NCBI GenBank assembly: GCA_902196205.1
Contig: CABIKM010000005.1
Location: 1 to 64,000 of the forward strand
Reading direction: 5' to 3'
DNA length: 64,000 bases
Source: Candidatus Methylomirabilis lanthanidiphila
GTDB lineage: Bacteria; Methylomirabilota; Methylomirabilia; Methylomirabilales; Methylomirabilaceae
Under the pieces are notes generated by a model. The model saw nothing but the letters and a program-made list of their open reading frames with translations. It was not told the DNA's origin and did no database searches. How positions within the stretch are numbered: position 1 is the first letter of the stretch; every line of letters starts with the position of its first letter. A program made the translations under genes and the position numbers. Positions 35,833 to 44,666 of the stretch are shown piece after piece.

Positions 35833-36306
35833 ATGACGGAAGAGACGATTCAGCGCATCCTGTCCAAATATCCTGATCAGCGTTCCGCCCTGTTGCCGCT
35901 CATGCACCTGTATCAGGAAGAGGCAGGGTATCTGACAGAGGATGCCATGCGTGAGCTGGCCGCCCGTCTTGACGTGCCGCCGATCCAGGTGGCGGAGGTG
36001 GCTACATTTTACGATATGTTTCGCCTGAAGCCTGGCGGGCAGCGAGAGATCTGGGTCTGTCACAACCTGAGTTGCGCCCTCTTAGGCGCCGAACAGGTGA
36101 TCCGGCGTCTTGAAGAAACGCTGGGGGTCAGCGCCGGAGAGACGACGCCCGATGGGTTGTTCACGATCAAGCGGGTTGAGTGCCTTGCGGCCTGTGGACG
36201 TGCGCCGGCGATCCAGGTGGGGCCGGATTACTATGGTCCGGTTTCGACCGATGATGTCGACACACTGGTGGCGCAGTTGAAACAGCAATCAGGATCACAT
36301 CTATGA
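35833..36306 (+). CDS. nuoE: NADH-quinone oxidoreductase subunit E
   Basis: The 157-residue thioredoxin-fold subunit holds a [2Fe-2S] cluster through C76, C81, C117 and C121 (VCHNLSC and ECLAAC). The N-terminal helical part includes LYQEEAGYL and EVATFYDMF, as in the family. It works with NuoF as the NADH-input module. The ATG at 35833 follows GAGGTGAG, which is part of a repeat flank. It overlaps nuoF at ATGA. Only cluster 2 has this gene. Confidence 0.95.
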   Translation: MTEETIQRILSKYPDQRSALLPLMHLYQEEAGYLTEDAMRELAARLDVPPIQVAEVATFYDMFRLKPGGQREIWVCHNLSCALLGAEQVIRRLEETLGVSAGETTPDGLFTIKRVECLAACGRAPAIQVGPDYYGPVSTDDVDTLVAQLKQQSGSHL

Positions 36307-37586
36307 CCGAAAAGATACTTACGAAGCGGTTTGAGATCCCGGGATACCGGGGGACCCTCGACGAGTACGAGGCCACGGGAGGGTATCAGGCCATTGCGAA
36401 GGCGCTCAAAGAGCATACGCCTGCCGGCCTGATCGACCTGGTGAGGCGGTCAGGGCTCAGGGGGCGGGGAGGCGCAGGCTTCCCTACCGGCGTCAAATGG
36501 GGCTTTATTCCCAAGGATCCGGAGCTGCCCAAGTATCTCGTCTGTAATGCCGATGAGAGCGAGCCGGGGACGTTCAAAGATCGGGAGCTGATCATGCGGG
36601 ACCCGCACCAGCTTATCGAGGGGATCATGCTGGCCAGTTTCGCCATCGGGTGCCGGATCGCCTTTATCTATATTAGAGGCGAGTTCGTTGCGGGTGCGCG
36701 GATCCTCGAACAGGCGGTCACCGAGGCGGCTGCCCGTGGCCTGGTGGGGAAGAATATCCTGGGGAGCGGCTTCAGTCTGGATCTCCACGTACACCGGGGC
36801 GCCGGCGCCTACATCTGCGGCGAGGAGACCGCCCTGCTGGAATCGTTAGAGGGTAAGCGGGGGTTGCCGCGGCTCAAGCCGCCGTTTCCTGCTACGTCGG
36901 GGCTCTATCGCAAGCCCACCGTCGTCAATAACGTTGAAACCCTCAGTAACATTCCGCATATCGTGATGCGTGGGGCAGAGTGGTTCTCGAGCATCGGGAC
37001 GCCCAAGAGTACCGGTACCCGGATTTTCGGGGTGAGCGGCCACGTTCGCCGGCCAGGTATCTACGAGTGTCCGATCGATGTGCCGATGCGGGAGCTGATC
37101 TTTGAGCATGCCGGCGGGATGCGCGAGGGACGCCGCCTGAAGGCTGTGATTCCCGGCGGTTCCTCGGTGCCGGTGCTGACCGAGCAATTTCTTGATACCA
37201 GGATGGACTTCGAGTCGCTGGCGACGGCAGGCTCTATGGCCGGGTCCGGCGGCGTCATTGTGATGGATGAGACTACCTGTATGGTGCGTGTGGGTCAGAT
37301 CGTCTCTCGATTCTATCATCACGAATCGTGCGGGCAGTGTACGCAGTGCCGGGAGGGGACGGCGTGGCTTCACAAGACGCTGAGGCGGATTGAAGAGGGT
37401 CGCGGGCGACAGGCCGATCTCGATCTGCTCCTGGATATCTGCGACAACATGAAGGGCAAGACCATCTGCCCCTTAAGCGACGCCGCGGCCATGCCGATTG
37501 AAAGTTATCTGAAGTACTTTCGCGATGAATTCGAGCAGCACGTTGTGGAACGCGGCTGCCCGTTCGGATCCACACACCGATCGTAG
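36303..37586 (+). CDS. nuoF: NADH-quinone oxidoreductase subunit F
   Basis: The 427-residue flavoprotein oxidises NADH. It shows the FMN/NADH-binding motifs GRGGAGFPTGVKW (54-66) and GAGAYICGEETALLESLEG, and the [4Fe-4S] ligands in ESCGQCTQCREGT with a further Cys in KTICPLSDA. It is coupled to nuoE. The gene for NuoG, which normally follows and carries the next Fe-S clusters, is absent: nuoH2 starts 20 bases on. Confidence 0.97.
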   Translation: MTEKILTKRFEIPGYRGTLDEYEATGGYQAIAKALKEHTPAGLIDLVRRSGLRGRGGAGFPTGVKWGFIPKDPELPKYLVCNADESEPGTFKDRELIMRDPHQLIEGIMLASFAIGCRIAFIYIRGEFVAGARILEQAVTEAAARGLVGKNILGSGFSLDLHVHRGAGAYICGEETALLESLEGKRGLPRLKPPFPATSGLYRKPTVVNNVETLSNIPHIVMRGAEWFSSIGTPKSTGTRIFGVSGHVRRPGIYECPIDVPMRELIFEHAGGMREGRRLKAVIPGGSSVPVLTEQFLDTRMDFESLATAGSMAGSGGVIVMDETTCMVRVGQIVSRFYHHESCGQCTQCREGTAWLHKTLRRIEEGRGRQADLDLLLDICDNMKGKTICPLSDAAAMPIESYLKYFRDEFEQHVVERGCPFGSTHRS

Positions 37587-37606
37587 ACGGGCGACAGGAG
37601 AGCACA

Positions 37607-38593
37607 ATGCCGGATGGCGCCTTCTTCGTCATCATGGTGACGAAGATCGTTGTAGTCTTCGGGCTGATGTTGCTGAGTGTCACCTACCTGACCTGGCTGG
37701 AGCGCAAGGTCATCGGCGATATTCAGGTGCGGCTCGGTCCGATGCGGGTCGGCCCCCACGGTCTGTTGCAGCCGATTGCCGACGGGATCAAGCTCCTGTT
37801 CAAGGAGGATATTGTTCCCCAGGCGGCAGACCGGGTGCTGTACCTCCTGGCCCCCGTGGTCGCACTGATTCCCGCCTTCATCTCCTTTGCCGTGATCCCG
37901 TTCGGAGATCATATCCGACTCTTCGGACAGACCATCGACCTGGTCATCACCGACGTCAATATCGGGCTGTTGTATGTGTTCGGTGTGGCCTCGCTCGGCG
38001 TCTATGGGATCGTCCTGGGCGGGTGGGCCTCGAACAACAAGTACGCGCTGCTTGGGGGGCTGCGTGCCTCAGCCCAGATGATCAGCTACGAGCTCTCCTT
38101 AGGCCTGTCGGTGATCGGCGTGGTGATGCTGTCGCAGTCGCTGAGCCTGGTGGAGATTGTGGGCGCCCAAGCCAGGACATGGTTTATCCTCCTACAGCCT
38201 GTCGGGTTTCTCATCTTCCTGATCTGTGCGGTCGCCGAGACCAACCGCGCCCCCTTTGATCTCCCGGAGGCCGAGACGGAACTGGTGGCCGGCTTCCACG
38301 TCGAGTACAGCTCAATGAAGTTCGCCATGTACTTCATGGCTGAGTACGCCAATATGATCACCGTGTCGGCCATGGCGACCACACTGTTCCTGGGCGGGTG
38401 GAGGGGGCCGTGGCTGCCGCCGGTCGTCTGGTTTCTCGTCAAGCTCTACCTGCTGATCTTCCTCTTTATCTGGCTTCGAGGCACGCTGCCGCGTTTCAGG
38501 TACGACCAACTGATGCGGTTCGGGTGGAAGGTGCTGCTGCCCGTCGCGCTGGTCAACATCATGATTACGGCCGTATTCGTGGCGCTGAGGTAA
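37607..38593 (+). CDS. nuoH2: NADH-quinone oxidoreductase subunit H (cluster 2)
   Basis: The 328-residue membrane subunit has LTWLERKVIGDIQVRLGPMRVGPHG, IADGIKLLFKEDIVPQ and AETNRAPFDLPEAETELVAGFHVEYSSM. It is paralogous to the cluster 1 copy and equally complete. nuoJ2 follows after two bases; nuoI, usual between H and J, is missing. Confidence 0.95.
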   Translation: MPDGAFFVIMVTKIVVVFGLMLLSVTYLTWLERKVIGDIQVRLGPMRVGPHGLLQPIADGIKLLFKEDIVPQAADRVLYLLAPVVALIPAFISFAVIPFGDHIRLFGQTIDLVITDVNIGLLYVFGVASLGVYGIVLGGWASNNKYALLGGLRASAQMISYELSLGLSVIGVVMLSQSLSLVEIVGAQARTWFILLQPVGFLIFLICAVAETNRAPFDLPEAETELVAGFHVEYSSMKFAMYFMAEYANMITVSAMATTLFLGGWRGPWLPPVVWFLVKLYLLIFLFIWLRGTLPRFRYDQLMRFGWKVLLPVALVNIMITAVFVALR

Positions 38594-38595
38594 AG

Positions 38596-39102
38596 ATGGA
38601 ATGGCTGGTGTTTGTGCCCCTGGCTGCTGTGGCGCTCGTGACCGCGGTGCTGGTCATCATCCTGCGGAATCCGGTTTACTGCGCCCTCTCGCTGGTCGGG
38701 ACGTTCTTCGCGCTGTCTGGGCTCTATCTGCTGCTGCACGCGCAGTTCATCGCCGTCGTACAGGTGATCGTCTACGCCGGGGCGATCATGGTCCTGTTTC
38801 TGTTTGTCGTGATGTTGCTTGACCTGGGGCATGAACTGCCCGCCTGGCTGCAGCGTGATCGGTCCAGGCTCCTGCTCGGGATCGGTGTGGCGCTACTCCT
38901 GCTCATTGAGCTGGTCATCCCTGTCGGCTCCTGGACCGCTCGCGCACCCCAAGGCCCCCATACTTCCGAACTCGCCGGTACCTTCGGCAATACACAACTT
39001 GTCGGCCGCCTCTTATTCACCGATTTTCTCGTCCCATTTGAAATCACCTCCATCATCCTCCTCATCGCCATTATTGGCGCCATGGTCCTGGCCAGGAGGT
39101 AG
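38596..39102 (+). CDS. nuoJ2: NADH-quinone oxidoreductase subunit J (cluster 2)
   Basis: The 168-residue, five-span subunit has RNPVYCALSLVGTFFALSGLYLLL and VVQVIVYAGAIMVLFLFVVMLL, the typical J-subunit spans. The ATG at 38596 is the family start; the frame is open upstream in the nuoH2 region by chance. A hairpin repeat and a GTTCAACG unit fill the spacer to nuoK2. Confidence 0.93.
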   Translation: MEWLVFVPLAAVALVTAVLVIILRNPVYCALSLVGTFFALSGLYLLLHAQFIAVVQVIVYAGAIMVLFLFVVMLLDLGHELPAWLQRDRSRLLLGIGVALLLLIELVIPVGSWTARAPQGPHTSELAGTFGNTQLVGRLLFTDFLVPFEITSIILLIAIIGAMVLARR

Positions 39103-39118
39103 TCATTCATGTGCGAGG

Positions 39119-39186
39119 TGCAACGTTCAACGTTCAAGGTAAATCCCCTCTCGCCCCCCTTTATCAAAGGGGGGTTAGGGGGATTT
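39119..39186. repeat. Intergenic repeats in the nuoJ2-nuoK2 spacer
   Basis: A short GTTCAACGTTCAAGG unit (39119-39140) adjoins a hairpin repeat with CCCCCCTTT/AAAGGGGGG arms (39141-39186), followed by the GGTGCGAGGT flank as at 35820. Confidence 0.75.
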
Positions 39187-39206
39187 GGTGCGAGGTCTGA
39201 AGTGCA

Positions 39207-39518
39207 ATGACAGCGACCGTGCCTTTGAGCGCCTATCTGATTCTGAGCGCTGCCCTCTTTGTCATCGGGGTAGCCGGGGTACTGATTCGGCGCAATGCGC
39301 TGGTGATCTTTATGGCGATCGAGCTGATGCTGAATGCGGTCAATCTTACCTTTGTGGCGTTCTCGAGGTTTCTCTACTCGATGGATGGGCAGATCATTGT
39401 GTTGTTTGTGATGGCGGTGGCGGCCGCCGAGGTGGCAGTAGGGTTGGCCATCATCATTGCGCTGTACGGAAACAAAGAGTCCGTGAATGTCGACGACATC
39501 AATCTTCTCAAGGGATAG
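39207..39518 (+). CDS. nuoK2: NADH-quinone oxidoreductase subunit K (cluster 2)
   Basis: The 103-residue, three-span subunit has [22 protein letters not shown] and [16 protein letters not shown] with the two buried Glu residues of the proton path. It lies between repeat-filled spacers. Confidence 0.95.
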   Translation: MTATVPLSAYLILSAALFVIGVAGVLIRRNALVIFMAIELMLNAVNLTFVAFSRFLYSMDGQIIVLFVMAVAAAEVAVGLAIIIALYGNKESVNVDDINLLKG

Positions 39519-39560
39519 TGTCCAGTTTTTCTATATAGCGTCATACACCGCAACAATAGC

Positions 39561-39624
39561 CGTCATTCCCGCGAAAGCGGGAATCCAGAAAGGCACTGGA
39601 TTCCGGGTCAAGCCCGGAATGACG
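39561..39624. repeat. CGTCATTCCCG palindromic repeat
   Basis: CGTCATTCCCGCG...GGAATCCAG and CTGGATTCC...CGGAATGACG form a nested palindrome. It is of the type common in many proteobacterial-like genomes and is unrelated in sequence to the GTCATTGCGAG element. A short CCCGAAACTC stretch follows (39653-39690). Confidence 0.8.
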
Positions 39625-39692
39625 AACTGTCGGAGACTTGCGTCGTCATGTATAGTTTCGAGCTCGCAACCCTAAACCCGAAACTCTGAGAC

Positions 39693-41585
39693 ATGGTCTG
39701 GCTGATTCCAGTTATTCCGTTGGCGGGTAGTCTCGTCGTCGGCTTGATGGGCCGCCGGATGCCGCGCAGTCTGGTCGCGGTGATTGCCTGCGGTACCGCG
39801 TCGCTTTCGCTGCTGCTGTCCCTGATGGCGTTTATCCGTCTCCTTCAGATGCCGGCGGAAGGTCGCGCGCTCCGCGCCTCCCTCGGCTCATGGATCGCCT
39901 CCGGCGATTTCTCGGTCTCGTTCGGGTTCCTGTTCGATCCTCTCTCTGCCGTCATGGCGCTGGTGGTGTGCGGCGTGGGCCTGCTGATCCACATCTACTC
40001 GATCGGCTATATGGGGGAGGACCGCGACTATCACCGCTTCTTTGCGCTGCTCAATCTCTTCCTGGCCGAGATGCTGGTCCTGGTCCTGGCCGATAACTAT
40101 CTCCTGCTTTTTGTGGGATGGGAGGGGGTGGGCCTCTGTTCGTACCTGTTGATCGGTTTCTGGTTTGAGCGACCGGCGGCGGCAGCCGCCGGGACCAAGG
40201 CCTTCCTGGTCAACCGGATCGGTGACAGCGCAATCGTTGTAGGACTGATCTGGATGATCCTGCTGTTCGGGTCGCTGGACTTTCAGACCGTGTTGGGGGA
40301 TGCGCCGAATGTGCTGGTATACGGCTCTGTAACCGTGTCGTTGCTGACGCTTCTCCTGTTTATCGGGGCAACCGGTAAGTCGGCGCAACTGCCGTTGTAT
40401 GTCTGGTTGCCCGATGCCATGGAGGGTCCCACGCCCGTCTCGGCGCTGATTCATGCCGCCACCATGGTGACGGCCGGTGTCTACCTGGTCGCGCGTTCCG
40501 CGCCGCTGTTCCAACTGGCGCCCGTGAGTCTGGAGATTATGGCCTGGGTTGGCGGCCTCACGGCCCTGTATGCTGCGAGCATCGCCATGGTACAGACCGA
40601 CATCAAGCGGATCATCGCCTACTCGACCATCTCCCAGCTCGGCTATATGTTCTTAGGCTTGGGAGTCGGGGCCTACGCCGCGGGCATCTTTCACCTGATG
40701 ACGCACGCCTTTTTCAAGGCCCTCCTCTTCCTGTCTGCGGGGTCGGTGATTCATGCACTGGCCGGCGAGCAGGATATACGGAAGATGGGGGGGCTGCGGC
40801 AGTCCCTTCGCGTCACGGCGGGGAGCTTTCTGGTCGGCGCGCTGGCGAACGCCGGCATCGCCCCTTTCGCCGGCTTCTGGAGCAAGGACGAGATCCTCTC
40901 TGCTGCCTATGGCTCCGGACACCAGTTGCTCTGGGTCATTGGGGCGCTGACCGCCGCAGGCACCGGATTCTATATGTTTCGCCTCTACTTCCTTGCCTTC
41001 GAGGGAAAGTCGAGGCTTGACGCGCATACCCTCGGCCACGTACACGAGGCGCCGTGGAGTATGCGCCTGCCGCTGGTGTTGCTGGCGCTCGGATCGGCGA
41101 CTGTCGGGTTTGTCGGCGTTCCACCAGGATCGGGCCTGTTGCAGCGCTTCCTGGAGTCGGTCTTCCCCGCGTCGGCGCATGAGGCCTCGGCCGAGCCGAG
41201 CTCCGAGGCCGTGCTGGCGGTGGCGGCCCTTGTGATAGCAGTCGGCGGGATCGTCCTAGCCTTTCGGTACTATCTTCGGGATCCTGCCGGATCCGAGGCG
41301 CTGGCCGCGCGGTACCCTACCTTCTACCGTATCCTCCTGCGCAAATATTGGGTTGATGAGTTGTACGATGCGGCCGTCATCCGACCGATCGTCGGTTCCG
41401 CTCGCGCCATATCGGAGTCGTTCGACACGCGCATGATCGACGGGTCGGTCAATGGCGTTGCGGCGCTTACCATGCGCGCTGCGGGCCTGCTGAGGCGGTG
41501 TCAGACCGGCCAGGTTCCGGCCTATATCCTGTCGATTCTGGTGGGCGCAGTCGTCGTATTGGGATACCTGGCGTTTTCCGGATAG
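39693..41585 (+). CDS. nuoL2: NADH-quinone oxidoreductase subunit L (cluster 2)
   Basis: The 630-residue distal antiporter-like pump has GWEGVGLCSYLLIGFWFERP, LPLYVWLPDAMEGPTPVSALIHAATMVTAGVYL and KRIIAYSTISQLGYMFLG. It is about 50 residues shorter than the cluster 1 paralog because it lacks the Ala/His-rich insertion. nuoM2 begins 15 bases later. Confidence 0.95.
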   Translation: MVWLIPVIPLAGSLVVGLMGRRMPRSLVAVIACGTASLSLLLSLMAFIRLLQMPAEGRALRASLGSWIASGDFSVSFGFLFDPLSAVMALVVCGVGLLIHIYSIGYMGEDRDYHRFFALLNLFLAEMLVLVLADNYLLLFVGWEGVGLCSYLLIGFWFERPAAAAAGTKAFLVNRIGDSAIVVGLIWMILLFGSLDFQTVLGDAPNVLVYGSVTVSLLTLLLFIGATGKSAQLPLYVWLPDAMEGPTPVSALIHAATMVTAGVYLVARSAPLFQLAPVSLEIMAWVGGLTALYAASIAMVQTDIKRIIAYSTISQLGYMFLGLGVGAYAAGIFHLMTHAFFKALLFLSAGSVIHALAGEQDIRKMGGLRQSLRVTAGSFLVGALANAGIAPFAGFWSKDEILSAAYGSGHQLLWVIGALTAAGTGFYMFRLYFLAFEGKSRLDAHTLGHVHEAPWSMRLPLVLLALGSATVGFVGVPPGSGLLQRFLESVFPASAHEASAEPSSEAVLAVAALVIAVGGIVLAFRYYLRDPAGSEALAARYPTFYRILLRKYWVDELYDAAVIRPIVGSARAISESFDTRMIDGSVNGVAALTMRAAGLLRRCQTGQVPAYILSILVGAVVVLGYLAFSG

Positions 41586-41600
41586 GGCACAGGGGCACGC

Positions 41601-43208
41601 ATGAGTCTGACAGGCGGTCCGATCCTCTCAATACTGATTGCCATTCCGCTGTGTGGCGTCCTCTTACTCGTCTGTGTCGATGGGACGCGCGAGGCGCTGA
41701 TCAAGCGGCTCGCGCTGGCCATTTCATCCCTGGATTTTTTCCTGTCCCTGATGGTGTATGCGCAATTCGATCCGGCTACGGCCGGGATGCAGTTCGTCGA
41801 GCGGGCGCCGTGGATCGAGTCGATCGGGAGCAGCTATCTTCTTGGCGTGGATGGAATCAGCCTCCCGCTGCTGCTGCTTACGACGTTTCTGACACCCATT
41901 GCGATCCTTGCCTCCTTTTCCGGGATCACCAACCGGGTGAAGGCGTACATGGTCTGTATGCTGCTGCTCCAGGCCGGCATGATCGGCGTGTTTGTGGCCC
42001 TGGATCTGGTACTCTTTTACCTCTTCTGGGAGGGGATGCTGATCCCGATGTATTTCCTGATCGGGATCTGGGGCGGCCGGCGGCGGGTCTATGCCACCTT
42101 GAAGTTTGTCCTCTATACGATGGCGGGAAGCGTCCTGATGCTGCTGGCGATGATCGTCGTTGCCTTTCTGCATCAGGAGAGCATGGGTCGGTTGACATTT
42201 GACCTCACGGAGTTGATCGGCCGGCCGATTCCGTATGGCACGCAACTGTGGCTCTTTGCCGCCTTTGCCCTCGCCTTTGCCATCAAGGTGCCGATGTTTC
42301 CGTTTCACACATGGTTGCCGGATGCCCACGTGGAGGCGCCGACGGCGGGAAGCGTCCTGTTGGCCGGGGTGCTCTTGAAGATGGGGACGTACGGGTTCCT
42401 CCGATTCGCGCTGCCGCTCTTTCCGGAAGCGGCTGTCGCCTTTACCCCGTTGATCTCTGTGCTGGCCGTCATCGGTATCCTGTACGGCGCGCTGGTCGCC
42501 ATGGTGCAGGATGACCTCAAGCGACTGGTCGCGTATAGTTCAGTGAGTCACCTGGGATTCGTGATGCTTGGGATCTTTGCGATGAACCTGCAGGCCGTGG
42601 AGGGCTCCATCCTCCAAATGGTCAATCATGGCCTCTCCACCGGCGCCCTTTTCCTGCTGGTGGGGATGATCTATGAGCGGCGCCACACGAGGATGATAGA
42701 GGAGTTCGGCGGACTCTCGCGGGCGCTTCCTCGCTTCGGTCTCTGCTTTCTGGTGGTGATGATGTCGTCCATCGGCCTGCCGGGCCTGAACGGGTTTGTC
42801 GGAGAGTTCCTGATCCTGGCGGGAACCTTCCGTGTCCACAAAGGGTATGCGGCGCTGGCGGCCATCGGCATCATCCTGGCGGCGGTCTATATGCTCTGGA
42901 TGTGGCAACGCGTGATGTGGGGGCAAAGCCGACGGGCAGATAATCTCACGCTCAAGGATATCGGCGGCCGTGAGATGGCGATGCTGATCCCGATCATCCT
43001 GCTTATTGTGTGGATCGGCCTGAATCCCAATCCCCTCCTCAGGAAGATGGATGCGTCCGTCGCTCAGCTCATCGAACAGGTCGCCGGTTCACCACAAGCT
43101 GATCGGCTGTTGCCGCTTCGCGGTTCCAGGTTCCAGGTTCCACGGTCTGAAATTGCACATCCTATCTTTAACCCGAAACCCCAAACCCGAAACTCTAGAC
43201 CGATGTGA
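41601..43208 (+). CDS. nuoM2: NADH-quinone oxidoreductase subunit M (cluster 2)
   Basis: The 535-residue pump subunit has FYLFWEGMLIPMYFLIGIWGG, LPDAHVEAPTAGSVLLAGVLLKMGTYG and KRLVAYSSVSHLGFVMLG. The last 30 residues are encoded by repeat-like DNA (GGTTCCAGGTTCCAGG and CCCGAAACCCC) and are probably an unconserved tail acquired by reading into an intergenic repeat. nuoN2 starts 3 bases after the stop. Confidence 0.94.
   Translation: MSLTGGPILSILIAIPLCGVLLLVCVDGTREALIKRLALAISSLDFFLSLMVYAQFDPATAGMQFVERAPWIESIGSSYLLGVDGISLPLLLLTTFLTPIAILASFSGITNRVKAYMVCMLLLQAGMIGVFVALDLVLFYLFWEGMLIPMYFLIGIWGGRRRVYATLKFVLYTMAGSVLMLLAMIVVAFLHQESMGRLTFDLTELIGRPIPYGTQLWLFAAFALAFAIKVPMFPFHTWLPDAHVEAPTAGSVLLAGVLLKMGTYGFLRFALPLFPEAAVAFTPLISVLAVIGILYGALVAMVQDDLKRLVAYSSVSHLGFVMLGIFAMNLQAVEGSILQMVNHGLSTGALFLLVGMIYERRHTRMIEEFGGLSRALPRFGLCFLVVMMSSIGLPGLNGFVGEFLILAGTFRVHKGYAALAAIGIILAAVYMLWMWQRVMWGQSRRADNLTLKDIGGREMAMLIPIILLIVWIGLNPNPLLRKMDASVAQLIEQVAGSPQADRLLPLRGSRFQVPRSEIAHPIFNPKPQTRNSRPM
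43122..43200. repeat. Repeat units inside the nuoM2 tail
   Basis: GGTTCCAGGTTCCAGG followed by AACCCGAAACCCCAAACCCG resembles the low-complexity intergenic repeats of the other nuo spacers, but here it is within the coding frame just before the stop. Confidence 0.6.
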
Positions 43209-43211
43209 GCC

Positions 43212-44666
43212 ATGGAACTTGTGCTGCCTCAGATTGATTGGACTCCTTTTGCGCCGCTCATACCGGTGGCCGTAGGCGGACTCACAACGTTGGTGGTCGA
43301 TCTTTTTCTTCCGCCAGGGCGGAAACAATTCATCGCCCTCCTGAGCCTGATCGCGCTTGCGGCGTCGATCCTTCTCGCGATCAACTCATGGGGATTGGTT
43401 CGCTACGGGGTTCATGACGCGGTCGTGTTGGATCGGTTTTCGCTCTTCTTTTATCTCGTACTTGGCCTGGTCGGCATACTGACCATCCTGCTGTCGATGG
43501 GGCATCTTGACGCAGCGGCGGCTGACCAGGGCGAGTATTACAGCCTGGTGCTCTTCTCGATATTGGGGATGATGCTGATGGCCGCAGGTGGGGACCTGGT
43601 CGTCATTTTTCTGGGGCTGGAAACCTTCTCGCTTGCCCTGTACATTCTCGCCGGGTTCTGGAAGACAGAGCTTCGCTCGAACGAGTCGGCGCTGAAGTAC
43701 CTCCTACTGGGGGCCTTTGCCAGCGGCTTTTTCCTCTACGGCATTGCCCTGGTGTATGGGGCGACCGGCACGACCGTCCTCCGACAGATTGTGGCCGTTC
43801 TGGCCGATGGACATTCGCCCGAGCCCCTGTTCCTGGTCGGGGGCGGATTGCTGCTGGTTGGGTTCGGCTTCAAGATCGCCTCCGTCCCGTTCCATATGTG
43901 GGTCCCGGACGTATATGAGGGGGCGCCTACCTCCGTGACGGCGTTCATGATCGCCGGGACCAAGGCCGCTGCCTTCGCCGCCTTCCTGCGGGTATTCCTT
44001 CTGGCAGTGCCTGCGCTGCACATACGTTGGTCGGCAGCGATCTGGGTGCTGGCGGTCCTCACGATGACCGTAGGCAATCTGGTAGCCCTGGTACAAAGCA
44101 ACATCAAGCGGATGCTCGCCTACAGCTCGATCGCTCATGCCGGGTATCTGTTGGTCGCATTGGTCGCCGGCGGATCATCCGGAGTGACCGGCATTCTCTT
44201 CTACCTGGTCGCCTATGCCTTAATGAACCTTGGCGCCTTCGCCGTCATCATCGCGGTACAAGGTCGTGATCAGGAGCGGCTGTTGCTGACCGACTATGCC
44301 GGTCTTGGATGGCAGCGTCCGGCCCTGGCCGCCTGCATGGCTGTCTTTATGTTTTCGCTGGCCGGCATCCCTCCGACAGCCGGTTTCATGGGTAAGCTGT
44401 ATATCTTCAGCGCCGCGCTTGAAGGCCACTATCCCGGCCTGGCAGTGATCGGTGTCCTGAACAGCGTCATCTCAGTCTACTTTTATCTTCGCGTCATCGT
44501 CATCATGTACATGAGTGAGGCAGCCTCCCCGCCGCCGCTGGTCCCGGCCTCTGCAGCGGCTGTCCTGGCCGTGCTGGTATCTGTGCTGGGAACCCTTCAC
44601 CTTGGCCTCTTCCCGGCGAGGTTGCTCGATCTGGCGCGGCAGTCGGTCTCCGCGATTACAGGATGA
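43212..44666 (+). CDS. nuoN2: NADH-quinone oxidoreductase subunit N (cluster 2)
   Basis: The 484-residue pump subunit contains GLETFSLALYILAGFWK, KIASVPFHMWVPDVYEGAPTSV and NIKRMLAYSSIAHAGYLL. It is the last structural gene of cluster 2 and overlaps the rex start at ATGA, so the redox regulator is made from the same message. Confidence 0.95.
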   Translation: MELVLPQIDWTPFAPLIPVAVGGLTTLVVDLFLPPGRKQFIALLSLIALAASILLAINSWGLVRYGVHDAVVLDRFSLFFYLVLGLVGILTILLSMGHLDAAAADQGEYYSLVLFSILGMMLMAAGGDLVVIFLGLETFSLALYILAGFWKTELRSNESALKYLLLGAFASGFFLYGIALVYGATGTTVLRQIVAVLADGHSPEPLFLVGGGLLLVGFGFKIASVPFHMWVPDVYEGAPTSVTAFMIAGTKAAAFAAFLRVFLLAVPALHIRWSAAIWVLAVLTMTVGNLVALVQSNIKRMLAYSSIAHAGYLLVALVAGGSSGVTGILFYLVAYALMNLGAFAVIIAVQGRDQERLLLTDYAGLGWQRPALAACMAVFMFSLAGIPPTAGFMGKLYIFSAALEGHYPGLAVIGVLNSVISVYFYLRVIVIMYMSEAASPPPLVPASAAAVLAVLVSVLGTLHLGLFPARLLDLARQSVSAITG

